Below, in pieces: positions 16,450 to 25,826 of a stretch of 64,000 nt of DNA; position 1 is the first letter of the stretch; each line of letters starts with the position of its first letter. The DNA lies in the NCBI RefSeq assembly GCF_003576475.1, contig NZ_QWGR01000006.1, positions 248,001 to 312,000 of the forward strand. The letters are read 5' to 3'. The notes beneath the pieces are model-generated. The model ran no database searches. It worked only from the letters and a program-made list of their open reading frames with translations, and had not been told where the DNA came from. The position numbers and the translations under genes were made by a program. This DNA comes from Maribellus luteus. Lineage in GTDB: Bacteria > Bacteroidota > Bacteroidia > Bacteroidales > Prolixibacteraceae.

Positions 16450-17034
16450 TTGGGAAAAAGCAATTCCAATACTGAACTTGTAAAGCTTCTGAAGAAAGGA
16501 GATATGGCGGCATTTGATGCCATTTATAATAAGTATTGCCATAAATTGCATGCATTTGTATTAAGATATCTCAAACAACAAGAAGATGCTGAAGAGATTG
16601 TTCAGGAAGTTTTTATTAAAATTTGGAACTCCAGAAGTAAAATCGATATCTATGCATCTTTTGAGTCATTCCTTTTTACCATTACTTATAATGCCACGAT
16701 GAGTTTACTCCGAAAAAGAGTAAGCGAAATCAAATCAAAAGAGTATTTAAAATCGCTTCAGCAAGTCAACGATTCAGTTCCCGTAATAGATGAGTTACAA
16801 TTCAACGAGTTGAATAATAAATTATCCTACTTGTTAGATCAATTAAGTCCGCGGCAAAAAGAAATATATCTTTTAAGCCGGGAAAATGGTTTGACCCACA
16901 AAGAGATTGCTGAGAACCTGAACATTACCGAAAGTACTGTAAATAATCACTTGGTCGCAGTTTTAAAATACTTAAAGTGCCATATTGACAATAGTTTAGC
17001 AGCCAATATTTTATTTTTCTATCTTTTTCTATAA
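16450..17034 (+). CDS. ECF-type RNA polymerase sigma factor (PUL regulator)
   Basis: A 194-residue sigma-70 of the extracytoplasmic-function class. Region 2 covers residues about 20-85 (DAIYNKYCHKLHAFV, then EDAEEIVQEVFIKIW). Region 4 covers about 130-178, with the helix-turn-helix GLTHKEIAENLNITESTVNNHL. The start is TTG 16450: an in-frame TAG lies just upstream at 16441, and the next ATG (16504) would cut into region 2. With the FecR-like anti-sigma and an STN-bearing SusC downstream it forms a trans-envelope relay: glycan import by SusC releases sigma, which activates the locus (known for homologous systems, inferred here). Confidence 0.92.
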   Translation: MGKSNSNTELVKLLKKGDMAAFDAIYNKYCHKLHAFVLRYLKQQEDAEEIVQEVFIKIWNSRSKIDIYASFESFLFTITYNATMSLLRKRVSEIKSKEYLKSLQQVNDSVPVIDELQFNELNNKLSYLLDQLSPRQKEIYLLSRENGLTHKEIAENLNITESTVNNHLVAVLKYLKCHIDNSLAANILFFYLFL

Positions 17035-17142
17035 AAAAAAGCAAATTCACATAGTTATCATCATTGGGCTATGCGTATTACTATCAAATCGCTGAGATTT
17101 TACTCATGTGTTTCATAGGTTTAGTTTTGTAGCTTAGAGTAT

Positions 17143-17164
17143 CTCCCCGGTTATTTCAGGGGAG
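17143..17164 (+). promoter_or_regulatory. Hairpin in the FecR gene leader
   Basis: CTCCCC (17143-17148) pairs with GGGGAG (17159-17164). The purine arm resembles a Shine-Dalgarno sequence but lies about 16 bases from the start, so a regulatory role is only possible. TAGTTTTG at 17122-17129 just upstream fits the -7 consensus, so FecR may also have its own promoter. Confidence 0.3.
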
Positions 17165-17179
17165 GTACATTATTTGAAA

Positions 17180-18256
17180 ATGTATATGAATAAGGAGACA
17201 CTCATAAAATATTTAAATAACGGATGTTCAGACAGTGAATTCGATGAGTTTGTAAGTTGGGTGAAAAAGGAAGCCGGTAGTGAAACGAGCCAAAGTTGGA
17301 GTCGTAATTTATGGAAGACTTTTGAACCTTCTATAATAAACGAGAGCGAGGCTACATACAATGTATTACTTGATAAAATCCATCATAGAATAAATCTTCA
17401 AAATAATCAGACCAGCAAAGGCAAAATTATTACTTTTTCGACCGTTGTAAAATGGTTCAATCGGGTAGCTGCGGTTCTTTTTATTCCATTGGTTATTCTT
17501 ACATTTTATTGGTACACAACAAGCAATTTGCAAGCCGGAAAGCTTGCAAATTTAACGGTAGATTCATTGGAAGTTATTGCTCCTGTTGGTTCCAGAACAG
17601 TTGTCGAGTTATCGGACGGTACTCAAGTAACTTTAAATTATGGAAGCAAATTGAAATACCCATGGTATTTTACCGGAAATAAAAGAGAAGTTACATTGGT
17701 TGGTGAAGGTTACTTTGATGTCGCTCACAATCCGGATAAACCATTCATTGTAAAAACCGGAAAAGTGAATGTAAAGGCACTTGGAACAGAATTTAATGTA
17801 CGTGCTTACCCTGAATATGATATTGTGGCAACTACCCTGGTAGAAGGAAAGGTAGTGGTGGAGAAGGTAAATGCTGATAATCAAATCCAAAATCTGGGCA
17901 CAATGGTTCCTGGGCAACATGTCGAATACAATTTTGCCACCGGTGAAATGACTTCGATAAATGATCTTACTTATAAATACATTGCATGGAAAGATGGTAA
18001 ACTGATATTTGATAATACTCCTATCGTTCAGGTGGCTGAAGAGCTGGGGAAAATGTATAATGTAGATATTGATATTGCTGACAATATAAAGGACTTAACT
18101 TATACCGTAACATTTGGAGATGATCCTTTATTTCTTATTCTTGATTTGATGACTGAAATAACCCCGATTACTTATAAGGTATTTCCACGAAAAAAACTTG
18201 AAGATGGCACATATTCGAAGCAAAGAATAAAAATTGAGAAAACTGATAAAGTATAA
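17180..18256 (+). CDS. FecR-family anti-sigma factor
   Basis: Inner-membrane anti-sigma protein of 358 residues. The cytoplasmic N-terminal part (about 1-85) binds sigma. One membrane span lies at about residues 90-110 (VAAVLFIPLVILTFYW). The periplasmic FecR domain follows with the hallmark DGTQVTLNYGSKLKYP and EGYFDVAHNPDKPFIV, and a C-terminal DUF4974-like STN-fold domain starts near WKDGKLIFDNTPI. ATG 17180 was chosen; a TTG two codons earlier and ATG 17186 are alternatives. It lies between its sigma factor and the STN-containing SusC that should signal to it. Confidence 0.93.
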   Translation: MYMNKETLIKYLNNGCSDSEFDEFVSWVKKEAGSETSQSWSRNLWKTFEPSIINESEATYNVLLDKIHHRINLQNNQTSKGKIITFSTVVKWFNRVAAVLFIPLVILTFYWYTTSNLQAGKLANLTVDSLEVIAPVGSRTVVELSDGTQVTLNYGSKLKYPWYFTGNKREVTLVGEGYFDVAHNPDKPFIVKTGKVNVKALGTEFNVRAYPEYDIVATTLVEGKVVVEKVNADNQIQNLGTMVPGQHVEYNFATGEMTSINDLTYKYIAWKDGKLIFDNTPIVQVAEELGKMYNVDIDIADNIKDLTYTVTFGDDPLFLILDLMTEITPITYKVFPRKKLEDGTYSKQRIKIEKTDKV

Positions 18257-18296
18257 ACTGATGAACAATAACTATTTGCCTATGAGTTAAAAAGAA

Positions 18297-18322
18297 CAGG
18301 GAAATGCGCCAACACTTCCCTG
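18297..18322 (+). promoter_or_regulatory. Hairpin 1 between FecR and SusC genes
   Basis: CAGGGAA (18297-18303) pairs perfectly with TTCCCTG (18316-18322) around a 12-base loop. With hairpin 2 it forms a tandem in the 131-base spacer. There is no T-run, so mRNA processing or attenuation is more likely than simple termination. Confidence 0.4.
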
Positions 18323-18339
18323 AAAAGTTCAAAAATCAT

Positions 18340-18359
18340 CCCGGTAGAATTGTACCGGG
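18340..18359 (+). promoter_or_regulatory. Hairpin 2 between FecR and SusC genes
   Basis: CCCGGTA (18340-18346) pairs perfectly with TACCGGG (18353-18359) around GAATTG, 28 bases before the SusC start. It is a GC-rich stem in otherwise AT-rich DNA, suited to setting a 5' end or limiting readthrough between the regulatory pair and the highly expressed SusC/SusD genes. Confidence 0.45.
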
Positions 18360-18387
18360 TAATTTATAATCTAAACAATACAAAAGT

Positions 18388-21300
18388 ATGAAAAAAAATG
18401 AACGTATTCCTTGGGAATGGAAAATTCCCGGGGTGCAAGAAGTATTAAGAGCTATGAAACTTACTATCTTCTTATTATTGACTTCTGTAATTAGCGTGTT
18501 TGCGAATAAAACGTATTCGCAAACGAAAGTATTAAACCTTAAACTGGAAAGCAAAACAGTAAAGGAGGTGCTGCAACGGATTGAGGATCAGAGCGAATTC
18601 TATTTTATGTACAGCGAAAAGCTGGTTGATGTACAGCGCGAAGTTTCGGTTGACTTTCAAAACAAAAAAATCAATTGGGTATTAGACGAGTTGTTTGAAG
18701 GAACAAGTGTGAATTATAAGATTCAGGACCGTTTTATTTTGCTCACTACTCCAGAAGCTATGGGAAGTGATGCGACGGATGTGATGCAAAGATCTGTTTC
18801 CGGAATTGTCAAAGATGAATCTGGGCAAGCTCTGCCTGGAGTGACCGTTCTTGTAAAAGGTTCTGCTCAGGGTACGGTAACCAGTGCTTCGGGAGAATAT
18901 TCATTTGCGAATCTTCCGGAGGATGCTGTTTTGCAGTTTTCCTTTGTTGGAATGAGGACGCAGGAAATCGAGGTAAAAGGACAATCTACTATCAATGTAA
19001 CCATGGAGGCCAGCGCCGTTGGAATCGAAGAGGTAGTAGCTATTGGTTATGGTACTTTAAAGAAAAAAGACCTGACCAGTTCGGTCGTGACCATCTCTCC
19101 TGAGGATATGAACAAAGGGGTTGTGCGCGATCCGGTCCTGGCACTTCAGGGTAAAGTCCCAGGGTTAAATATTGCCAAGGATGGTAGTCCCTATGGAGGA
19201 ACATCCATCCTTTTGCGAGGAGCTTCTACATTGCGAGGATCGCAATCGCCCATCTATGTCGTGGATGGAATGACCAATGCCGTAATGCCTCCTATTGATG
19301 ATATTGCTTCAATCGATATCTTAAAAGATGCATCGGCCACAGCGATCTATGGTTCACGTGCGGCAAACGGTGTAATCCTAATAACAACCAAAAGAGGGAA
19401 ATCGGGCAAACAGGTTATCTCTTACAATGGTTATGTGGGAGTTGAGACTATTTCAAATAAGATAGATATGCTTTCGGCCGATGAATACCGAGCCTATTTA
19501 TCAGATAATGGCTTAAGTCTTAACCCAGAGGATGAAATGAATGCCAATACCGATTGGCAGGATGAAATGACCAGAGTAGGTGTTTCACACAAAAACAATA
19601 TATCAATTAGTGGCGGTAATAACAGAACAACCTACATATCCAGTATTGAGTATTTTAAGCAGGAAGGTATCATTATTGGGACCAGCTACGACCGGCTGAA
19701 TATGCGCGGGACTATTGAGCAGTATGGATTTAACGATAAGCTGAAATTGCAGTTTCAGGTGGGGGGTGTGATCAGCAACTCAGAAAGACTTCTAAACGAG
19801 CACGAAACATTACTCAATATGCTTCAGTTTCAACCGACGTATGCTGTTAAGAATCCCGATGGTTCTTATGCTGAGAGGGTTTCGACCTCACCATACAATC
19901 CGGTTGCTTTAGTTAATCAGCACGATTACGATGTTACAGGTAAATCAATGTTTGGAAATGCGCGTGCTGAATTAAATATAATTGAAGGACTTGATTATGT
20001 TTTTAATGCTTCATACAATACTGGTCAATCCATGTCAGGGCAGTATTATTCCAAAAACTCACGGGTCGATCAGGGAAGTAATGGCAGAGCAATACGATCT
20101 TCTTATGGTAGCGAAAGTAAACTGATGGAAACATTTGCTACCTATAGTAAAGAATTTCAAAACCAAAGTTTGAAATTAATGGCTGGTTATTCATGGCAAG
20201 AAGATAAGTCAGGCGACGGTTTTCAATCCTCAAACATAAATTTTGTTTCAGATGATTTGAAGTATAATAACCTGGGAATTGGAAGTGGTTATGACGGTTA
20301 TGTTGCGGAGTACGGTACTACCACAATGAGGACTTTACGCATGATTTCTGGGTATGCTCGTCTTAATTATGAGTTAATGGACAAATACCTTTTACAGGCA
20401 ACCATTCGTCGTGACGGTTCATCTGCTTTCGGGAGAAACGAACGTTGGGGGACATTCCCTTCGGCATCTGTTGGCTGGAGAGTAATGGAAGAACCGTTTA
20501 TTAAGAATATGAATGTTTTTGATAATCTTAAGTTGCGTGCAGGTTATGGAGAAAGCGGCAATTCCATGGGATTTGATCCATTGATAAGTATTCTACGCTA
20601 CGGATCGGGTGGCAGCTTCTATTATAAAGGGGCGTGGCTTACCGGTATCACGCCTACGCAGAACGAAAGCCCGGATTTGAAATGGGAACGCACAAGTATG
20701 CTTAATTTTGCACTTGATTTTGCCCTGTTCGACAGCCGGTTAAGCGGTACGGTTGAGTACTACAATAAAGTTACCAAAGACCTGATTTGGGATTATGAAG
20801 TCCCGGCAACTCAGTACTTTGTTAATTCAATAGTAGCGAATGTTGGGGAGATTGAAAACAAAGGATGGGAAGTTGCACTTAGTGCTACTCCTGTTATGAC
20901 CCGAGATTTTTCGTGGACTACTTCTGCGAATGTAGCGTTCAATGATAATAAAATTGTCTCCCTGTCGAATGATGTATTCCAGGTTGAATATGTCGATATA
21001 TACGGAGTCGGACAGCATGGCCAATCAGGAAACAGGGCTTTCAGAATACAGGAAGGATATCCGATCGGGCAATTCTGCCTTTGGCAATATGCAGGTGAAA
21101 ATGAAGACGGAATCTCACAATTTCTGGACAAGGATGGTAATCTGACAATTAATCCTTCGACACAGGATCGAATCGTTACAGATGAAAATGCTCAACCCAA
21201 AGCCATATTTGGTTGGCATAATATGTTTACTTACCGGAATTTCTCTCTTGATTTTCTTTTCCGAGGTGTAACAGGAAATCATATACTGAATGTAACAGCG

Positions 21301-21654
21301 GCTGACTTGAACTATCCTTCGGAAGTTGTTCGCTTCAATGTGTCGAAATTAGCACTTAATGAAAAAGTAAACAATACCAGGGCCAATTATACATCAACCC
21401 GTTATCTGGAGAAAGGGGATTATCTGAGGCTGGATAATATAACGCTTTCTTATTCTCCAAAGATATCTTCTGCTTATCTTCAGAAATTAACAATCTATAC
21501 TACGGTTAATAATGCTTTTGTAATCACAAATTACTCCGGAGTTGATCCCGAAGTTAATATCGGAGGACTTACACCCGGTGTTGACGATTCGAATTTAAAT
21601 CCTTTGTATCCTAAAACCCGTTCATTTGTTTTTGGGGTAAGTGTTGATTTTTAG
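18388..21654 (+). CDS. SusC-family TonB-dependent outer membrane transporter with STN domain
   Basis: A 1088-residue TonB-dependent transporter that imports oligosaccharides. A long signal peptide (hydrophobic about 24-40) ends FANKTYSQ. An STN domain at residues about 47-120 (VLQRIEDQSEFYFMYSE) is the signalling module that contacts FecR. A carboxypeptidase-like beta domain covers about 135-210 (SGIVKDESGQALPGVTV). The plug contains VDGMTNAV and the SusC signature DASATAIYGSRAANGVILIT. The 22-strand barrel ends with SFVFGVSVDF, a typical C-terminal Phe. SusD follows after 12 bases. The STN domain and upstream sigma/FecR explain regulation; no hybrid two-component regulator is seen. Confidence 0.96.
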   Translation: MKKNERIPWEWKIPGVQEVLRAMKLTIFLLLTSVISVFANKTYSQTKVLNLKLESKTVKEVLQRIEDQSEFYFMYSEKLVDVQREVSVDFQNKKINWVLDELFEGTSVNYKIQDRFILLTTPEAMGSDATDVMQRSVSGIVKDESGQALPGVTVLVKGSAQGTVTSASGEYSFANLPEDAVLQFSFVGMRTQEIEVKGQSTINVTMEASAVGIEEVVAIGYGTLKKKDLTSSVVTISPEDMNKGVVRDPVLALQGKVPGLNIAKDGSPYGGTSILLRGASTLRGSQSPIYVVDGMTNAVMPPIDDIASIDILKDASATAIYGSRAANGVILITTKRGKSGKQVISYNGYVGVETISNKIDMLSADEYRAYLSDNGLSLNPEDEMNANTDWQDEMTRVGVSHKNNISISGGNNRTTYISSIEYFKQEGIIIGTSYDRLNMRGTIEQYGFNDKLKLQFQVGGVISNSERLLNEHETLLNMLQFQPTYAVKNPDGSYAERVSTSPYNPVALVNQHDYDVTGKSMFGNARAELNIIEGLDYVFNASYNTGQSMSGQYYSKNSRVDQGSNGRAIRSSYGSESKLMETFATYSKEFQNQSLKLMAGYSWQEDKSGDGFQSSNINFVSDDLKYNNLGIGSGYDGYVAEYGTTTMRTLRMISGYARLNYELMDKYLLQATIRRDGSSAFGRNERWGTFPSASVGWRVMEEPFIKNMNVFDNLKLRAGYGESGNSMGFDPLISILRYGSGGSFYYKGAWLTGITPTQNESPDLKWERTSMLNFALDFALFDSRLSGTVEYYNKVTKDLIWDYEVPATQYFVNSIVANVGEIENKGWEVALSATPVMTRDFSWTTSANVAFNDNKIVSLSNDVFQVEYVDIYGVGQHGQSGNRAFRIQEGYPIGQFCLWQYAGENEDGISQFLDKDGNLTINPSTQDRIVTDENAQPKAIFGWHNMFTYRNFSLDFLFRGVTGNHILNVTAADLNYPSEVVRFNVSKLALNEKVNNTRANYTSTRYLEKGDYLRLDNITLSYSPKISSAYLQKLTIYTTVNNAFVITNYSGVDPEVNIGGLTPGVDDSNLNPLYPKTRSFVFGVSVDF

Positions 21655-21666
21655 TTTTTTATAACA

Positions 21667-23298
21667 ATGAAAAAATTAGAAGATATGAAATTTATATATA
21701 AGAGCATTTATTTAATTGCTTTAACACTACTGTTATTTGCCGGGAGCTGTACCGACCTCGAAGTCCCGGTTGAATCTGAACTGACAGCGGTAAATTTCCC
21801 TAACACAGAGGAAGATTTTATTGCAATAGCAGGTCCTGCCTATCGGTTTTTGCATTATAAGTTCTATACGATTAATCAAATATTAGTACAGGAATTGACG
21901 GGGGATATGGCCATATTAACAGCCAATGGAGGAAACTGGTACGATGATGGAAGATATCAGAACTATCACCTGCATACTCCTACACCCGACCAACGGTTTC
22001 TCCGAGAATCGTGGGCAGCCTGGTACAACGGTGTTTCCAAAATAAACAGTATCCTTCCCCTGTTCGAAGGAAAAGAAGAATCAGAAGTGAGGGATTTGGC
22101 TATTGCTGAATTGCGTGCTTTCAGGGCATACTTATATTTTATTCTTCAGGATAACTGGGGAGGAGTTCCCATTGTAACTGATTTCGGGCCCGAAGTTGAA
22201 TTAAAGGGAAGAGACAGTCGGAAAGATGTTTGCAAATTTATCGAAGATGAACTATTGGAGGTGTTGCCAAATTTGAGTGGTGAAACAGGAGTCGCAACCT
22301 ATGCAAGGATGACTCAATGGGCTGCTTATGCATTATTGGCAAAACTCTATATGAATTGGGAAGTTTATACCGGGGAAGCGGGAAGGTGGAACGATGCAGT
22401 AACTGCCTGTGATAAGATTATTGCAGAAGCTCAAACAAATGGGACTATTGCCCTTGATCCTGATTATTTAGCCATGTTTTATCCTGATAACGGTCCGCAG
22501 ATTAAAGATTTTTTGTTTGCAATTCCCTGTGACGGGGTGCATATGCAAGAACATATTCCTGCCCGTTACTGGCTTCACCGGGGGCTTCGCTATAAATACG
22601 AACTCCCATTTAACCCCAGCGGATCTGTTAAAGCATTGCCCGAGTATTACGATAAGTTTGTAGTGTGGAATGATAACGATGTCAGGAAAGGAATTTGGTT
22701 GACAGGGAAACAATATATGTTTGATGGCTCACCTATTATTATTGAAACAACCAATTCGGGGCTTGATGACCGATACAATGGCCCAAATCCTAATGCTCCG
22801 GTTGATTATCATCTCGAATTTACCCGCGAAATTGAATTCCGAAATCTTGTAACTTTTGATACCGGAAATGACGAATTGGGGAAAGCAGTGGGATATCGTT
22901 GCAATAAATTTTATCCCGATAAAAATTCGATTACTAGAAATCAGAACAATGATCTGCCTATTTTTCGCTATGCAGATATCCTGTTGTTAAAGGCTGAAGC
23001 AATTTTACGGGGGGCTAATGCAACAATGGGGCATACGCCTGTTTCTCTTGCAAACATGGTACGGACGCGCGCCAAAGCTATGCCTTACACTACTCTTGAT
23101 CTCGATGAGTTACTAGACGAACGTGCCAGGGAATTGGCATATGAAGGCTGGAGAAGGAATGACCTGATAAGGTTTGGAAAGTTCGAGGAGCCCTGGGGAG
23201 TGAAAACGAGTACAGATGTTCGAAAACGGATATTCCCAATACCTCAGGAGCAGATAGATCGTAATCCACTGTTGGAACAGAACCCATCTTATGAATAG
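21667..23298 (+). CDS. SusD/RagB-family glycan-binding lipoprotein
   Basis: A 543-residue surface lipoprotein that caps the SusC barrel and binds glycan. The signal peptide has a lipobox ending GSC at about residue 28 (FAGSCTD). Family hallmarks are the TPR-like helices, AELRAFRAYLYFILQDNWGGVPIV (split around residues 146-171), ADILLLKAEA near 430, ERARELAYEGWRRNDLIRFG near 475-495, and the ending PIPQEQIDRNPLLEQNPSY. ATG 21667 was kept; M7 (21685) is an equally credible start. A strong hairpin follows the gene. Confidence 0.96.
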   Translation: MKKLEDMKFIYKSIYLIALTLLLFAGSCTDLEVPVESELTAVNFPNTEEDFIAIAGPAYRFLHYKFYTINQILVQELTGDMAILTANGGNWYDDGRYQNYHLHTPTPDQRFLRESWAAWYNGVSKINSILPLFEGKEESEVRDLAIAELRAFRAYLYFILQDNWGGVPIVTDFGPEVELKGRDSRKDVCKFIEDELLEVLPNLSGETGVATYARMTQWAAYALLAKLYMNWEVYTGEAGRWNDAVTACDKIIAEAQTNGTIALDPDYLAMFYPDNGPQIKDFLFAIPCDGVHMQEHIPARYWLHRGLRYKYELPFNPSGSVKALPEYYDKFVVWNDNDVRKGIWLTGKQYMFDGSPIIIETTNSGLDDRYNGPNPNAPVDYHLEFTREIEFRNLVTFDTGNDELGKAVGYRCNKFYPDKNSITRNQNNDLPIFRYADILLLKAEAILRGANATMGHTPVSLANMVRTRAKAMPYTTLDLDELLDERARELAYEGWRRNDLIRFGKFEEPWGVKTSTDVRKRIFPIPQEQIDRNPLLEQNPSYE

Positions 23299-23335
23299 AT
23301 AATTTCTTTCTGACGTATTTGAATAAATAATAATG

Positions 23336-23369
23336 ACCGGGGAGATAGAGTCTTCTCTGTCTGCCCGGT
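23336..23369 (+). terminator. Strong hairpin after SusD (attenuator or terminator)
   Basis: A 15-base stem (23336-23350 with 23355-23369) with one G-G mismatch and one G-T pair closes a TCTT loop, 37 bases after the SusD stop. It lacks a downstream T-run, so it may act as a 3' stabiliser or partial terminator that keeps SusC/SusD mRNA above that of the downstream enzyme genes. Confidence 0.55.
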
Positions 23370-23524
23370 TCATTATCTGTCCAAATTTATGTGCGTGCAT
23401 ATAGGTATGGGATTATCATATCCTGTTGTTATCCTATTTTTTTAGAATGAAACGAGTTTTGGTTGATTACTGACCTTAGGGCGAGTTCCATTTATCTCTA
23501 AAAAACAAACAATTCTTAAATAAG

Positions 23525-25804
23525 ATGAAACTACGAATTATCAGAGTACTGGCCCCTCTATTAGTGCTTTTAAGTTGTTCTGGTGAGCAAGAAGAAGCCA
23601 GACAGGAAGTTGGGGATAAAACAGATTTTGTGGATCCGTTTATTGGCACAGCCACCGTCGGGCACACGTATCCGGGAGCCACCACGCCGTTTGGCATGGT
23701 ACAGGTGGGCCCCGATACCGGGGTAAAAGGATGGGACTGGTGTTCGGGGTATCATTCGCAGGACAGTTCGATCATCGGTTTTTCTCATATGCACTTGAGT
23801 GGAACGGGTGCAGCCGATATGGGCGATATTCTGGTGATGCCTGTTACCGGTGCCCCGACATTTAATCCGGGAACAAGTGAAAATCCAGACTCGGGTTACC
23901 GATCCCGGTTTTCGCACGACAATGAGTCTGCATCTCCTGCTTACTATTCGGTAGAACTGAAAGATTATAATATTCTTGCAGAGATGACTGCTTCGCCGCG
24001 AGTTGGTTTGCATCGTTATACTTTTCGTGATGATTCACATGCCGGGATGATAATTGATCTGGGGCATGGAATAGAAGATGTAACCAAAGAAAGTACGATT
24101 CAGATTATCGACGACCAAACCATTACCGGGTACCGTAATTCCAGTGGGTTCATCAGGGATCAGCATATTTATTTCTGTGCCCGTTTTTCCAAACCATTTG
24201 AAAAAGTTTCTTCTTTCATCGATGGCGATGAAGGGGAAGAAAAAAACCTTTCAGGAAAACTTTGCAAAGTTTTCCTTCATTTTAATACAAGCAAAGATGA
24301 GCAAGTACTGGTGAAAGTAGGACTTTCAACCGCCAGCGCCGAAGGAGCCATGAAAAACCTCGATGCTGAGATCCCCAACTGGGATTTTGAAAAAGTATTG
24401 AGTTCAGCACAAAATACATGGAACGAATACTTATCGAAGATTGATGTTCAAACCATCAATGACGATCAGAAGAAAATATTTTATACCGCATTATATCACT
24501 GTCTGGTTTCTCCCAATCTGGTTACCGACGTGGATGGAGTTTACCGGGGATGGGACGGAGATGTGCATACCAGCACAACAGGCGACCTTTATACCAATTT
24601 TTCCTTGTGGGATACTTACCGTGCCAGCCATCCTTTGTACTCTCTGTTGTACCCTGATAAAAACATCGCGTTTATCAACTCAATGTTGCAGCGATACAAT
24701 GAAATTGGGCAGCTGCCGATCAACGAATACGGGTCGAACGAAACGTATTGCATGATTGGGTACCATTCGGTTCCGGTAATTTCAGAAGCCATCATGCAGG
24801 ACCACAAAGGGTTTAGTTACGAATTGGCTTACGAAGCCATGAAAAATAGCGCGATGGACGATAGTCGCGGGGTGGGCTACATGAAGAAATACAAATATAT
24901 TCCCAGTGAGCTGGAAAGCAATTCGGTATCGAAAGTGCTGGAATATTCATACGACGACTGGTGTCTGGCCCAGGTCGCCCGTAAGTTGTGGAAAATGGAC
25001 GATCTTGCCTATTTTACTCAGCGGGCACAGTATTTCAAAAATCAGTTCGATGCTTCAACCGGGTTTATGCGTGGGCGAAAAGCCGACGGAAACTGGGTGA
25101 CTCCCTTCGACCCGAAATCGGTATCAATCTTAAATCAAGGTGATTTCACGGAAGGAAATTCATGGCAATATTCATTTTATGTTCCTCAGGACGTGAATAC
25201 CCTGATTGAACTGATGGGCGGTGATGAAAAATTCTGTACCAAGCTGGACTCTCTGTTTAATACCGATCCAACCATCGACAACGAACGGGCCTGGGATGTT
25301 ACCGGCCTGGTGGGGCAATATGCACATGGTAACGAACCAAGCCATCATATTGCCTACCTGTACAATTTCGGTGGTCAGCCCTGGAAAACACAGGAAATGG
25401 TGAATAAAATAAAGACAACCTTGTACACCAGCTCACGCGATGGATTGTGTGGAAATGACGACTGCGGCCAAATGTCGGCCTGGTATGTATTTAGCTCGTT
25501 GGGATTTTATCCGGTAACCCCAGGAATAGACTACTACGTGATCGGTAGTCCTTCAGTGAAAAGCGCAACCTTGCACCTTCCCAATGAAAAGACATTTGAG
25601 ATCAAGGCCGGCAATGTTACTGAAAGCAACTATTACATCCAGTCATCCAGCCTGAACGGACAAGCTTATTCCAAATCATTCATCAAATACAAAGACCTGC
25701 AGAAAGGAGGTTCTCTTGATTTCACCATGGGAGATGTTCCTCAGGAAAAATGGGCGGTAAAGTTAAACGAACGTCCGGAAGCCAAAGTTGTGGAAGTGAA
25801 ATAA
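23525..25804 (+). CDS. GH92 exo-alpha-mannosidase (canonical copy)
   Basis: A 759-residue lipoprotein (lipobox ending LLSC, about residue 18) of family GH92, calcium-dependent inverting alpha-mannosidases. The N-terminal beta domain has DFVDPFIGT, TTPFGMVQVGPD and SGYHSQDSSIIGFSHMHLSGTG. The catalytic helical domain has the candidate acid Glu543 in EGNSWQY, NEPSHH (603-608), AYLYNFGGQPWKTQ and GNDDCGQMSAWYVF (643 onward), whose Asp pair 645/646 supplies the base. All usual motifs are intact. It likely removes terminal alpha-mannose at the cell surface or periplasm. It begins the enzyme block after the SusD hairpin; GH92 linkage specificity cannot be read. Confidence 0.95.
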   Translation: MKLRIIRVLAPLLVLLSCSGEQEEARQEVGDKTDFVDPFIGTATVGHTYPGATTPFGMVQVGPDTGVKGWDWCSGYHSQDSSIIGFSHMHLSGTGAADMGDILVMPVTGAPTFNPGTSENPDSGYRSRFSHDNESASPAYYSVELKDYNILAEMTASPRVGLHRYTFRDDSHAGMIIDLGHGIEDVTKESTIQIIDDQTITGYRNSSGFIRDQHIYFCARFSKPFEKVSSFIDGDEGEEKNLSGKLCKVFLHFNTSKDEQVLVKVGLSTASAEGAMKNLDAEIPNWDFEKVLSSAQNTWNEYLSKIDVQTINDDQKKIFYTALYHCLVSPNLVTDVDGVYRGWDGDVHTSTTGDLYTNFSLWDTYRASHPLYSLLYPDKNIAFINSMLQRYNEIGQLPINEYGSNETYCMIGYHSVPVISEAIMQDHKGFSYELAYEAMKNSAMDDSRGVGYMKKYKYIPSELESNSVSKVLEYSYDDWCLAQVARKLWKMDDLAYFTQRAQYFKNQFDASTGFMRGRKADGNWVTPFDPKSVSILNQGDFTEGNSWQYSFYVPQDVNTLIELMGGDEKFCTKLDSLFNTDPTIDNERAWDVTGLVGQYAHGNEPSHHIAYLYNFGGQPWKTQEMVNKIKTTLYTSSRDGLCGNDDCGQMSAWYVFSSLGFYPVTPGIDYYVIGSPSVKSATLHLPNEKTFEIKAGNVTESNYYIQSSSLNGQAYSKSFIKYKDLQKGGSLDFTMGDVPQEKWAVKLNERPEAKVVEVK

Positions 25805-25826
25805 AGTTCAGAAACTAAAACTCTTA

